Assembly (NCBI GenBank): GCA_026401035.1
Contig: JAPLNR010000064.1
Span: forward strand, 1 to 64,000
DNA from: Planctomycetia bacterium
Lineage (GTDB): Bacteria; Planctomycetota; Planctomycetia; Pirellulales; UBA1268
Length of the DNA: 64,000 nucleotides
Direction of reading: 5' to 3'
A program made the position numbers and the translations under genes. The notes below the pieces were generated by a model. That model saw nothing but the letters and a program-made list of their open reading frames with translations. It did not search any database and was not told where the DNA came from. Below are positions 44,237 through 52,590 of the stretch, in pieces. The stretch's first letter is position 1. The number at the start of each line of letters is the position of its first letter.

Positions 44237-46114
44237 GTGGCAGCTGTTCCTCCCGCATCCGGATCCTCCTCAGCCTCCGCCGAATCCCGGCCGAGTGCCG
44301 GTGAAGCCATTGCGCCGCCATCGCTGGGAACGGCCGCTGCGGCCGCAGACGCCGGCGCGTCGCTGCCGGCGTGGTGCCCCGCTTGGGCCGAGCGGCTGGG
44401 CGACGCCTATCTCTCTGGCACAAGCTGCATGTTCCTGCTGCATGGCAACGTGCGGGATCTCGTGCCGGTGGCCCCTCCGGGGCAGGAAGCGGCGTCTGGC
44501 TGGGGCACCGTGTCTGATTTTCTCGCCCGCGAGATGTTTGGCCGCTGGGACATCGTGCTGGCCTACGACGTCGGCAAGGGGCTGCGGCCGCTGGCGGGGC
44601 CCGATCCCAACCGGCTCCGCGCGATGGCGCAGTGGCTCACGGAGCGGCTGGGCAATGCCGCCAACTGGCCCCGCGATCCCGATGCCGCGATCGCGGCCCT
44701 CGATGCCCTACTCGAGCGAAATCTCCTCGAGCCGCCCGAACAGCGGAAGCGGATCGCCTTGGTGCTCGACTATGCCCAGTATCTCGCGCCCGGCGGCGAC
44801 GGCGGCCGGTCCGGCGCGAGCCGGCTCGTGCGGCTGCTGGGCTGGGCCACCAACCCGCTTCTGCGCCGCGTGAACGTCTCGATCGTGCTGATCACCGACT
44901 CGATGGCGGAGATCCATCCCCGACTCGTCACCAATCCTGCCGTGACCACGATCGACGTGCCGCTCCCCGACGCCGCCGAGCGGGAGCGGTTTGCCCTCGC
45001 GACGGCTACTGCGGCCGGCATGCCCGCCGTCCAGATGGATGCGGTGAAGCGCACCGCGGCGCTCGCGGGGGGCTTGTCGCTCGAGAGCCTGCGGGCCGTG
45101 ATCACGATGTCGGCCCGCGCGGGGACGCCCCCGGACGGCCCGGAATTCGCGATCCAGAAGAAGGACCTCATCGAGCGTTCGTGCCAGGGGCTCATCGAGT
45201 TCATCCAGCCCCGGCTCACGCTCGACGCCGTGGCTGGCCATGCCGAGGCGAAGCACCGGCTCGAAGCCGACGCGCGGGCGATTAGGCGCGGGCAGTTCGA
45301 GAGCGCCCCGATGGGCTACCTGATCTGCGGCCCCGTCGGCACGGGCAAGAGCTTCATCGCCGAGTGCTACGCCGGCAGCGTGGGCATCCCCTGTGCCGTG
45401 CTCAAAAATTTCCGCAGCAAGTATGTCGGCGAGACGGAGGGCAACCTCGAGCACGCCCTCGACGTGCTGCGGAGCCTCGGCCCGGTGGTCGTGATCATCG
45501 ACGAGGCGGATGCGGCCCTCGGCAATCGCCAGTCGGACGGCGACTCGGGCACGTCGGCCCGCGTCTTCTCGATGATCGCCCGGCAGATGGGCGACACCCG
45601 CTACCGGGGCAAGATCGTCTGGATGCTGCTCACGAGCCGCCCCGACCTCCTGCCGATCGACCTCAAGCGGCAGGGCCGCGCCGAGGTGCACATCCCGCTT
45701 TTCTACCCGCACGATCAGGCCGAGATGGAGGCGATGTTCACCGCGATGGCACGCAAATGCCACGTGAAGCTCGCCCCCGGTCTCCCGGGCCCGGTGGATC
45801 TCGAGCTCGGCCTCTCCGGGGCCGACATCGAGAGCGTCGTGCTGGCCGCGCGGCGGAAGGGCCTCGAGCGGGCGGCCGACGCCGGCCAGCCGGCTCCCGA
45901 CACGATTTCGGCCGCGGACCTCAAGGCGGCGCTCGACGACTTCATGCCGTCGGCGCAGGGCCTCGAGAAGGAGATGCAGGAGATCGCAGCGGTGCTCGAA
46001 TGCACCGAGAAGCGGTTTCTGCCCGATCGCTGGAAGGAAAAAGTGAACCAGCCTGGGGGCAGGTCACGCCTCCAGGAACGCCTCGCCGCGATCCGCGAGG
46101 TGGTTTCTTCATGA
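44237..46114 (+). CDS. Two-domain AAA+ ATPase next to pspA
   Basis: 625 aa, GTG start at 44237. The first 45 residues are disordered (Ala/Ser/Pro). Residues about 50-300 look like a degenerate AAA unit: FLLHGNVRDLVP at the Walker A place lacks the GKS/T, and RIALVLDYAQYL is a weak Walker B. The second, active AAA has Walker A GPVGTGKS (365-372), a pore-loop KYVGETEGN (395-403), Walker B VVVIIDEAD (417-425) and a sensor-1 LLTSRPD. This is the type II layout of NSF/VCP or Vps4-related remodellers. Directly downstream of pspA; a small helical protein gene follows after 32 bases. Confidence 0.85.
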   Translation: MAAVPPASGSSSASAESRPSAGEAIAPPSLGTAAAAADAGASLPAWCPAWAERLGDAYLSGTSCMFLLHGNVRDLVPVAPPGQEAASGWGTVSDFLAREMFGRWDIVLAYDVGKGLRPLAGPDPNRLRAMAQWLTERLGNAANWPRDPDAAIAALDALLERNLLEPPEQRKRIALVLDYAQYLAPGGDGGRSGASRLVRLLGWATNPLLRRVNVSIVLITDSMAEIHPRLVTNPAVTTIDVPLPDAAERERFALATATAAGMPAVQMDAVKRTAALAGGLSLESLRAVITMSARAGTPPDGPEFAIQKKDLIERSCQGLIEFIQPRLTLDAVAGHAEAKHRLEADARAIRRGQFESAPMGYLICGPVGTGKSFIAECYAGSVGIPCAVLKNFRSKYVGETEGNLEHALDVLRSLGPVVVIIDEADAALGNRQSDGDSGTSARVFSMIARQMGDTRYRGKIVWMLLTSRPDLLPIDLKRQGRAEVHIPLFYPHDQAEMEAMFTAMARKCHVKLAPGLPGPVDLELGLSGADIESVVLAARRKGLERAADAGQPAPDTISAADLKAALDDFMPSAQGLEKEMQEIAAVLECTEKRFLPDRWKEKVNQPGGRSRLQERLAAIREVVSS

Positions 46115-46146
46115 TCTGATCGAGAACATTTTCAGGAGCATTTCTG

Positions 46147-46452
46147 ATGTCGAAATCCAGTGCCGCAAAGACTCCGTGGTTTGACGCCGCCAGCGACTCG
46201 CCGCTGCTCACCGAATACGCCCGCAAGCTCGACTCCTTTCTCGACGTCGTCGCCGACGGCAAGGTCGACGCCAAGGAACTCGAGGCCCAGGAGCAGCGGG
46301 TGGTGAAGCTCATGAAGGAAGTAGAGCCCCTGCTCTCGCCGGAAGCCCACGAGAAGGTCACGCAGTTGCTCTGCGAGGTGACGGCCTACGACCTGATGAA
46401 CACGTTTCACATGGCCGGCAAGTCGCGGCCGCAGACGAAGTTTCGCGGGTGA
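46147..46452 (+). CDS. Small helical protein in the pspA-AAA cluster
   Basis: 101 aa with an AGGAG eight bases before the ATG at 46147. No signal peptide. Predicted three-helix, charged protein: LLTEYARKLDSFLDVVADGK, AKELEAQEQRVVKLMKEVEPL and AHEKVTQLLCEVTAYDLMNT. I do not recognise the family. Its place as the third gene suggests a partner of PspA or the ATPase, for instance an adaptor; this is inference from order only. Confidence 0.6.
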   Translation: MSKSSAAKTPWFDAASDSPLLTEYARKLDSFLDVVADGKVDAKELEAQEQRVVKLMKEVEPLLSPEAHEKVTQLLCEVTAYDLMNTFHMAGKSRPQTKFRG

Positions 46453-46520
46453 GAGATTCGGGGTGCGGACAATCCTGCTTGGCATGGTGATTGCCTCAAG
46501 CCTCAATGTGCCGAACCCGG

Positions 46521-46657
46521 CTTCGGGCCACCCACGCCCCGTCGCCGGACGTTCGCTGCGGGCATCCTGCCCTGCGCTCACTCGATGCTGACTACGCTCC
46601 GCCATCCTGGCTGCGCTTGTCAGCAACGCCGGCTCCTGGGGCATGGGTGGCCCGAAG
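46521..46657. repeat. Imperfect 20-bp inverted repeat, 3' of the pspA cluster
   Basis: CTTCGGGCCACCCACGCCCC at 46521-46540 and GGGGCATGGGTGGCCCGAAG at 46638-46657 are reverse complements with one mismatch. They frame a 97-base GC-rich centre. The 268 bases between the small protein gene and convergent top6A hold no gene; they may contain a bidirectional terminator. A further GGGCAGGATGCCCGTGTG run (near 46696) recurs in variant form at about 47891. Confidence 0.5.
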
Positions 46658-46720
46658 CCTCCGTCCGCCGGTTGCCCGGGCCAAGCGTAAACGGGCAGGA
46701 TGCCCGTGTGTCGCGTAAAA

Positions 46721-47869
46721 CTAGTCGAGCCAGTCCTGCTCCTCGAGACGCTGCGGCGTGTAGACCTCGGTGACGTAGCTGATGTCCTTCGAGATCAGCG
46801 ATTCGACTTCGAGCTTGAAGCCGTTTTTCAGCATCGTCTCGATCTCCTTCTGCCAGCCCTTTTTTCCGGAGAACCACGGGTAGGCGGCGATCTGCTTGGC
46901 CCGCTTGATGTCGGTGTCGTTGAGGGTGATCTGCACGCTCGGATTCAGTTTGCAGCGGTCGTAGTCGCGCGACCGGATGCCGAGAAACCGCGCCTCGGGG
47001 ATCGCCATCCGCTTCGACTCGTAGGCGAGATTGATCGAGCCCTGCTTGAGCACGGAGTAGATGTAGTAGCCCCAGGGATCGTTGTCGAGCAGGCAGTAAA
47101 CGGGGAGTTTGAGTTCGTTGTGGAGCCGGTAGAGCATCCGCCGCACGCCGCGGGGGGGCTGGCCGCCGCCGTGGGTGAGCAGGCAGGAGTGCTTCCGCCA
47201 GAATTTATCCTCGTTGAACCGCCGCCAGACGGTGTCTTTCTCGACGTGGAGGATGAATTTCGCGTCGCACGACTTGAACTTCACGATGTCGGCTTCGACG
47301 ATCGAGGGAATGCTGTAGCCGCCGGAACCCATGCGGGAGCAATCGATCTCGTCGCCCGAGTCGATGAGGGTGATCGGGCCCACCATGCCGCCGCGGTTGC
47401 TGGCATAGACGTGGAGTTCCTCGCGGAGGCTCTCGAGCGTGACCTCAAGGTCCTCGATGATCGGGTCGCACTCCTCCTGAGTGCCGAACGTCTCCTCGCG
47501 GGTGCCCTCGATCGTGTGCTTGAGAAGGTAGTAGAGACCACGGATGCTCGTGGTCTTTTGCTGGTCGATGAGGGCCTTGCAGCCGGTGGCCACGAGCAGC
47601 GTCTGCATGTAGCTCTTCGCCTGCGAGAGGTTGAAGAGTTGGCGACGGTTCGTCTGCCCGCCCATCTCGATGATCTTCCGCGCCTTGTTGAAGCGGACGT
47701 TCGAGAGGCTGCGGGTGGGGATGTCGAGGTGCGGATCGCGGCGCTTCTCGGCGGCGCTGGCCACTTCATCGGCTAGGTCGACGATCAGGCCGAGCGTCTT
47801 GACGTCGACCGGCGGAAGCTTCGATTTCGCCGGGGTAGATTTCTTCGCGCTCTTCGCGGTCGTGGCCAT
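46721..47869 (-). CDS. top6A: DNA topoisomerase VI subunit A (Spo11-like)
   Basis: 382 aa, the size of archaeal Top6A. Catalytic Tyr region TSIRGLYYLLKHT (Tyr113/Tyr114), TOPRIM Glu200 in ILHVEKDTVW and Asp242-Asn-Asp244 in LLDNDPWGYY, plus the THGGGQPPRGVRRML motif of the family. Type IIB topoisomerases cut DNA in both strands and relax supercoils as A2B2 with the GHKL subunit B. No top6B gene is in the window, so the partner, if any, is elsewhere. Topo VI is common in archaea and plants and rare in bacteria. The basic Lys/Ala/Ser-rich N-terminal 20 residues are an added tail. Confidence 0.93.
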   Translation of the reverse strand: MATTAKSAKKSTPAKSKLPPVDVKTLGLIVDLADEVASAAEKRRDPHLDIPTRSLSNVRFNKARKIIEMGGQTNRRQLFNLSQAKSYMQTLLVATGCKALIDQQKTTSIRGLYYLLKHTIEGTREETFGTQEECDPIIEDLEVTLESLREELHVYASNRGGMVGPITLIDSGDEIDCSRMGSGGYSIPSIVEADIVKFKSCDAKFILHVEKDTVWRRFNEDKFWRKHSCLLTHGGGQPPRGVRRMLYRLHNELKLPVYCLLDNDPWGYYIYSVLKQGSINLAYESKRMAIPEARFLGIRSRDYDRCKLNPSVQITLNDTDIKRAKQIAAYPWFSGKKGWQKEIETMLKNGFKLEVESLISKDISYVTEVYTPQRLEEQDWLD

Positions 47870-47939
47870 CAGCGGACGGTTCTCCGTGGGGCAGGATGCC
47901 TGCGTGAGCCGGCATCCTACCTTCCGGACAAACCGAAGG

Positions 47940-49271
47940 CTAACACCGGACGTCGTCGGCGCGGCCCACGGCCTTCATGCGGCGGAGGAAGTGCGGCGCG
48001 TCCATCGGCTGGGCGGTATCGGCCTGCTTGGCCGCCCCACCCGGCTGCCGCACCTGCGGGACGTTGAAAAACTCGGCGATCCGTCCGACCACGGTCCGCT
48101 GCTCGGCGGGTTCGAGTTCGGGGAAGATCGGCAACGCCAGGGTTTCCTCTGCGGCCCGTTCCGTCTCCGGCAGGTCGCCCTTCTGCCAGCCGAGCGAGGC
48201 GAAGCACTGCTGCATGTGGAGCGGCACGGGGTAGTAGATCTCGGTGCCGACCTTGCAGGCCGCGAGATGCGCCCGCAGGGCATCACGCCGGCCGCCGGCC
48301 ACGCGGATCACGAACTGGTTCCAGACGTGCCGGCCACGCGGCTCCTCGCCCGGCACCACGACATGCTCTTCGAGATCGTAGTGCGAGAAGAGCTCCATAT
48401 AGCGGGCCGCGTTCGACTGCCGCGCTGTCGTCCAGGCATCGAGGTGGGGCAGCTTCACCCGCAGCACAGCGGCCTGGATCGAGTCGAGGCGGCTGTTGAT
48501 GCCGACGACCTGATGGTAGTAGCGGGGCTCCATGCCGTGCACGCGGAGGAGTTTGAGCGACTGGGCGATGTCGTCGCGGGTGGTGGTGAGGAAGCCGCCG
48601 TCGCCGATGCCGCCGAGATTCTTCGTGGGATAGAAGCTGAAGCAACCGACGTCGCCGAGGGATCCGGAGCAGCGGCCGTGCCACGTGGAGAGAATCGACT
48701 GCGCGGCGTCCTCGACGATCGGCAGCCCCGCCGCCTTGGCGATCGGCAGGAGCGCGTCCATGTCGGCGGTGCGGCCGAACAGGTGCACCGGCATGATGGC
48801 CTTCGTCCGCTTGCTGATCTTCCGCTCCACGTCGACTGGATCGACAAGGTAGGTGACGGGATCGATGTCGGCAAAGATCGGCACCGCGCCGAGCCGCGTG
48901 ACGGCGCTGGCGGTGGCGAAGAACGTGTAGCTCGGCAGGATCACCTCGTCACCCGGCTGGATGTCGAGCGCCATGAGCGCCAGCAGCAGGGCATCGCTGC
49001 CCGAGGCACAGGAGATCACGTGGGGCACACCGAGGGACCGGGCCAGTTCGACCTCGAGATCGGCGACGTCCGGCCCGAGAACGAAACGGCCCGAGTCACA
49101 GACGCGGTCGAGCGCCGCGCGGATCTCCTCACGGAGCACGGCATATTGCCGGTCGAGCGCGAGCAGGCCCACACCGGGAAGGAAGCCGCCGGCATCCGGC
49201 CGGTCATCCGCGGAGTTGGCGTGCTTATCGCTGGCGTTGGCGGGCAGGATCGATGTGTTTGGGCGGATCAT
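47940..49271 (-). CDS. DegT/DnrJ/EryC1/StrS sugar aminotransferase
   Basis: 443 aa from the ATG at 49271 (a possible start at 49313 adds 14 residues). PLP-dependent transfer of an amino group to a keto-sugar nucleotide. Asp188 in IVEDAAQS binds the pyridine nitrogen and Lys217 in FSFYPTKNLGG forms the Schiff base; RLDSIQAAVLRVKL and the C-terminal NQFVIRV are family motifs. Used in surface-polysaccharide or natural-product sugar formation. The C-terminal 40 residues after RIAEFFNVP are extra. Stop lies 71 bases before top6A on the same strand. Confidence 0.93.
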   Translation of the reverse strand: MIRPNTSILPANASDKHANSADDRPDAGGFLPGVGLLALDRQYAVLREEIRAALDRVCDSGRFVLGPDVADLEVELARSLGVPHVISCASGSDALLLALMALDIQPGDEVILPSYTFFATASAVTRLGAVPIFADIDPVTYLVDPVDVERKISKRTKAIMPVHLFGRTADMDALLPIAKAAGLPIVEDAAQSILSTWHGRCSGSLGDVGCFSFYPTKNLGGIGDGGFLTTTRDDIAQSLKLLRVHGMEPRYYHQVVGINSRLDSIQAAVLRVKLPHLDAWTTARQSNAARYMELFSHYDLEEHVVVPGEEPRGRHVWNQFVIRVAGGRRDALRAHLAACKVGTEIYYPVPLHMQQCFASLGWQKGDLPETERAAEETLALPIFPELEPAEQRTVVGRIAEFFNVPQVRQPGGAAKQADTAQPMDAPHFLRRMKAVGRADDVRC

Positions 49272-49722
49272 GATGGCCAGTTCTCCGAGGCGCTCTCTTC
49301 CGGACGTCGCCATGCAGTCGACCCTGCACGATGCGCCGCCACTGCAGACGTGATCGTCACGATCGCCCCATTCGCTACAGTCATTTGCCGGGTTGGTAAA
49401 AGTCGCCGCCCGCGAGCGGGCTGGCGGCATCAAGGTTGGGGAAATAGGCCAGGCTGAGAGCAGGGTCAATGCCACACGGGCGCCGCTCCGGCGGACCCTT
49501 CCCGGGAGTAGGCCGGGACAACGGCCGGGCCAGTGGAAAAGCCGCGGCTCTGGGGGACTGGGCAGTTTGGCCGGAAAAGTTTGACACTTGCCGGTCGGGG
49601 AACCTAGATTCCTTCGGTTTCCAAGTCCCGCACTTTGCCGGCGCGCATGCCTCGGTCCTGCGGGAGAAAGGTGGAGTTGAGCGGTCGATCGATGCAGATC
49701 AGGCATCGGTCACGCCAGTCGG
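49272..49722. other. 451-base divergent intergenic region
   Basis: It lies between degT (minus) and tex (plus). I see no gene. It contains a promoter-like pair for tex (49581-49610, listed separately) and GC-rich inverted sequence CCGGGAGTAGGCCGGGACAA that has no clear stem. Confidence 0.4.
49581..49610 (+). promoter_or_regulatory. Sigma-70-like promoter for tex
   Basis: A perfect -35, TTGACA (49581-49586), and TAGATT (49605-49610) separated by 18 bases; the transcript would begin near 49617, about 105 bases before the tex ATG. It is the best promoter match seen in the window. Confidence 0.55.
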
Positions 49723-52221
49723 ATGGGATCCATAACGCTCATCGATTTGGGGCAGATTGCCCAGCGGCTCGGTCTTCGGTCGGCCGGCGTCGAGGCGGCG
49801 GTGCAACTGCTCGACGAGGGCAACACCGTTCCGTTCATCACGCGCTACCGCCGCGATCAGACCGGCGGCCTCGACGAAGTCGACATCCGGCGGATCGCCG
49901 ATTCCGTCGGCAAGGCGCGGCAACTGGCCGACCGCAAGCAGACGATCCTGCGAACGATCCAGGGGCAGGGGAAACTCACGCCCGAACTGACGGCACAGAT
50001 CGAGGCCGCCGACAGCCCGAAGCAACTCGAGGATCTCTACCTGCCCTTCAAGCCACGGAAACTCTCGCTGGCCGAGATCGCCCGGCAGCGGAGGCTGGAG
50101 CCTTTGGCCCGCGAAATCGTCGCCGCAGCTTCCCTGGCGGCCGATCTCGACAAGCGGTCAGCCGATTTCATCGATGCCGACGGTCAGGTGGCCACGGGTG
50201 CCGACGCCCTGCTGGGCGTGGGCCACATCATCGCCGATGAATTCAGTGAACGGGCCGACGTGCGGCAGCGGCTGCGGGGCATCCTCTACAAGAAGGCGCA
50301 CCTCAAGAGCCAGCGGGTTGAAAGCGAAGGGAAGGCGCTCTCGAAGGACGAAAAGCACTTCCGCGACTATTTCGATTATTCAGAGCACGTGCAGCGGGTG
50401 GCGCCGCATCGGGCGCTGGCGATCAACCGCGGCGAGCGAGCCAAGCTGCTGAAGGTGAGGATCGATGGGCCCGTCGAGGAGATGCAGGCGGCGGCGGAGG
50501 AATTGCTTGTCGCCCCCGACCATCCCCATGGCGATTTTCTGCGGGGCTGCGTCCGCGACGCGCTCACCCGGCTCGTGCTGCCGAGCCTCGAGCGGGAGAT
50601 CCGCCGCGAGATCACCGAATACTGCGAGACCCACGCCGTCGAGGTCTTTGCGCGCAACCTGCGCAACCTGCTCCTGCAGTCGCCGGTGGCGGGCCGCCGC
50701 GTGCTGGCGCTCGATCCCGGCTTCAAGAGCGGCTGCAAGGCGGTGGTGATCGACGAGTGCGGCAACCCGCTCGAGCATGCCGTCCTGCACATCATCGGCA
50801 AGAAGGAAAAGCGCGAGGCAGCGGCGCAGAAGATCGTCGAGATGGTGAAGGCCCATGCCTGCACCGTGATCGCCGTCGGCAACGGCACGGCCGGCCGCGA
50901 CACGGAGTCGCTCGTGGCCGAACTCGTCGGCGGCGATCTCAAGGAGCTCGACGTCGGCTACGTGATCGTCAACGAGGCGGGGGCGAGCGTCTATTCGACG
51001 AGCGCCTACGGCCGCGAGGAACTGCCGACCCACGAGGCGGCTGTGCGTGGCGCGATCTCGATCGGCCGCCGGCTCCAGGACCCGCTTTCGGAGCTGGTGA
51101 AGATCGAGCCGGCCAACATCGGTGTCGGCCTCTACCAGCACGACGTGAAGGCGCGGCACCTGCATACCTCCCTCGACGCCGTGGTGGAGAGTTGCGTGAA
51201 CTACGTGGGCGTCGACGTGAATACGGCCAGTCCGGCCCTGCTGCGGTACGTGTCGGGCCTCAATCAGACGACCGCGAAGGGCTTTCATGAGTGGCGGACG
51301 AAGAACGGCGCCTTCACCTCGCGGCAGCAATTCCTGGAGGTGCCGGGATTCGGCGAGTCTGCATTCGTGCAGGCCGTGGGTTTTCTGAAGATCACCGGGG
51401 GTGTGAATCCGCTCGATTCGACCTGGATCCATCCCGAGAGCTATGCCGTGGCCGAGAAGGTGCTCGAGCGGCTGGGCGGCAGCCAGCAGGATCTCACGAG
51501 CCGGCAGCAGGCCGAGGTGCTCGCTGAGAAGGCCGCCGGCATCGATTTGCCGAAGCTGGCGGAGGAACTGGGTGTCGGCCGGCTGCTGTTGACGGACATC
51601 ATCGAGCAACTCTCCCGGCCGGGCCGCGATCCCCGCGAGGATCTGCCGAAGCCCTTCTTCAAGAAGGGCGTGCTCAAGCTCGAGGATCTCGAGGTGGGCA
51701 TGGAACTACTCGGGTCGGTGCTCAACGTCGTCGACTTCGGCGCCTTCGTCGACATCGGCCTGCACGATAGCGGCATGGTGCATATCAGCCAACTCTCCTC
51801 CCGCTATGTCCGCGATCCCCACGACGTGGTCACGGTCAGCCAGATCGTGAAGGTGTGGGTGCTCGAGATCGACAAGGGCCGCCGCAGGGTGGCGCTCACG
51901 ATGATCCAGCCGGGGAGCGAGCAGCAGCAGCCGAAACGGCAGCGATCGGAACGGGGGGAACGACGGCCCAAGCAGACGGCGGAGCAGGGCGGCTCCCCTC
52001 CGCAGGCCGGCGGCAGGCCGCAGCCCTCACGGCCCGCCCGCGGCCGTGACAATGCCCGGCCGCCACGGGAGCCGCAGACGCGAAGTTACGTGGCCAGCAC
52101 GCCCAAGAAGCCGGCCAAGCCGCTCACCAAGGAGATGCGTGAGGGGAAGGAGCCGCTTCGCACCTTCGGCGATCTCAAGCAGTTTCTCGACAAACGGGAA
52201 TCGGGCGGCGAAGAGAAGTAG
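49723..52221 (+). CDS. tex: Tex-family S1 RNA-binding protein
   Basis: 832 aa. The N-terminal helix domains, the YqgF/RNase-H-like domain (VLALDPGFKSGCKAVVIDE), the helix-hairpin-helix (GVDVNTASPALLRYVSGL) and the S1 domain (GSVLNVVDFGAFVDIGLHDS) are in the usual order. Tex is a conserved nucleic-acid-binding protein involved in transcription. It carries an unusual C-terminal extension of about 110 residues, rich in Gln/Pro/Arg, ending in a SWIB-like or DUF-like short helix KEPLRTFGDLKQFL. Start ATG at 49723. Confidence 0.93.
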   Translation: MGSITLIDLGQIAQRLGLRSAGVEAAVQLLDEGNTVPFITRYRRDQTGGLDEVDIRRIADSVGKARQLADRKQTILRTIQGQGKLTPELTAQIEAADSPKQLEDLYLPFKPRKLSLAEIARQRRLEPLAREIVAAASLAADLDKRSADFIDADGQVATGADALLGVGHIIADEFSERADVRQRLRGILYKKAHLKSQRVESEGKALSKDEKHFRDYFDYSEHVQRVAPHRALAINRGERAKLLKVRIDGPVEEMQAAAEELLVAPDHPHGDFLRGCVRDALTRLVLPSLEREIRREITEYCETHAVEVFARNLRNLLLQSPVAGRRVLALDPGFKSGCKAVVIDECGNPLEHAVLHIIGKKEKREAAAQKIVEMVKAHACTVIAVGNGTAGRDTESLVAELVGGDLKELDVGYVIVNEAGASVYSTSAYGREELPTHEAAVRGAISIGRRLQDPLSELVKIEPANIGVGLYQHDVKARHLHTSLDAVVESCVNYVGVDVNTASPALLRYVSGLNQTTAKGFHEWRTKNGAFTSRQQFLEVPGFGESAFVQAVGFLKITGGVNPLDSTWIHPESYAVAEKVLERLGGSQQDLTSRQQAEVLAEKAAGIDLPKLAEELGVGRLLLTDIIEQLSRPGRDPREDLPKPFFKKGVLKLEDLEVGMELLGSVLNVVDFGAFVDIGLHDSGMVHISQLSSRYVRDPHDVVTVSQIVKVWVLEIDKGRRRVALTMIQPGSEQQQPKRQRSERGERRPKQTAEQGGSPPQAGGRPQPSRPARGRDNARPPREPQTRSYVASTPKKPAKPLTKEMREGKEPLRTFGDLKQFLDKRESGGEEK

Positions 52222-52270
52222 GACAGGCTTCAGCCTGTCAATTACGCCGACCGGCTGAAGCCTGTCCCAC
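52222..52270. repeat. Dispersed palindromic repeat, copy 4 (tandem inverted pair)
   Basis: Two copies head to head: GACAGGCTTCAGCCTGTC at 52222-52239 (8-bp stem, two-base loop) and GGCTGAAGCCTGTCCCAC at about 52253-52270. It lies between convergent tex and infA and may terminate both. Confidence 0.6.
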
Positions 52271-52299
52271 TTCTCACGGGGCACTTCCCGAGCCGCGGA

Positions 52300-52521
52300 C
52301 TACCGTTCGCGGAAGGTGATCCGGCCCTTGGTGAGGTCGTAGGGGGAGAGTTCGACCTTCACCTTGTCTCCCGGAACGATGCGGATGAAGTTCTTCCGCA
52401 TCTTGCCGGCGACATGCGCGTTGACGATATGGCCACCGGTGATCTGCACGCGAAACCGCGTGTTGGCAAGGGCCTGCGTGACGACGCCTTCGACTTCGAG
52501 TGCCTGTTCTTTTTCGGCCAT
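52300..52521 (-). CDS. infA: Translation initiation factor IF-1
   Basis: 73 aa, the standard size. The S1/OB fold is complete: [20 protein letters not shown], then [20 protein letters not shown] and [20 protein letters not shown]. It assists 30S initiation. It is 69 bases downstream of prfB on the same strand and convergent with tex, a grouping of two translation genes. Confidence 0.97.
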   Translation of the reverse strand: MAEKEQALEVEGVVTQALANTRFRVQITGGHIVNAHVAGKMRKNFIRIVPGDKVKVELSPYDLTKGRITFRER

Positions 52522-52590
52522 GGGTTTCCTTGCGTGCTCAATCAGTCAAAAAGCATCGTATCTCCCGGCCGCTGCACAGTCCAGCCGGTG

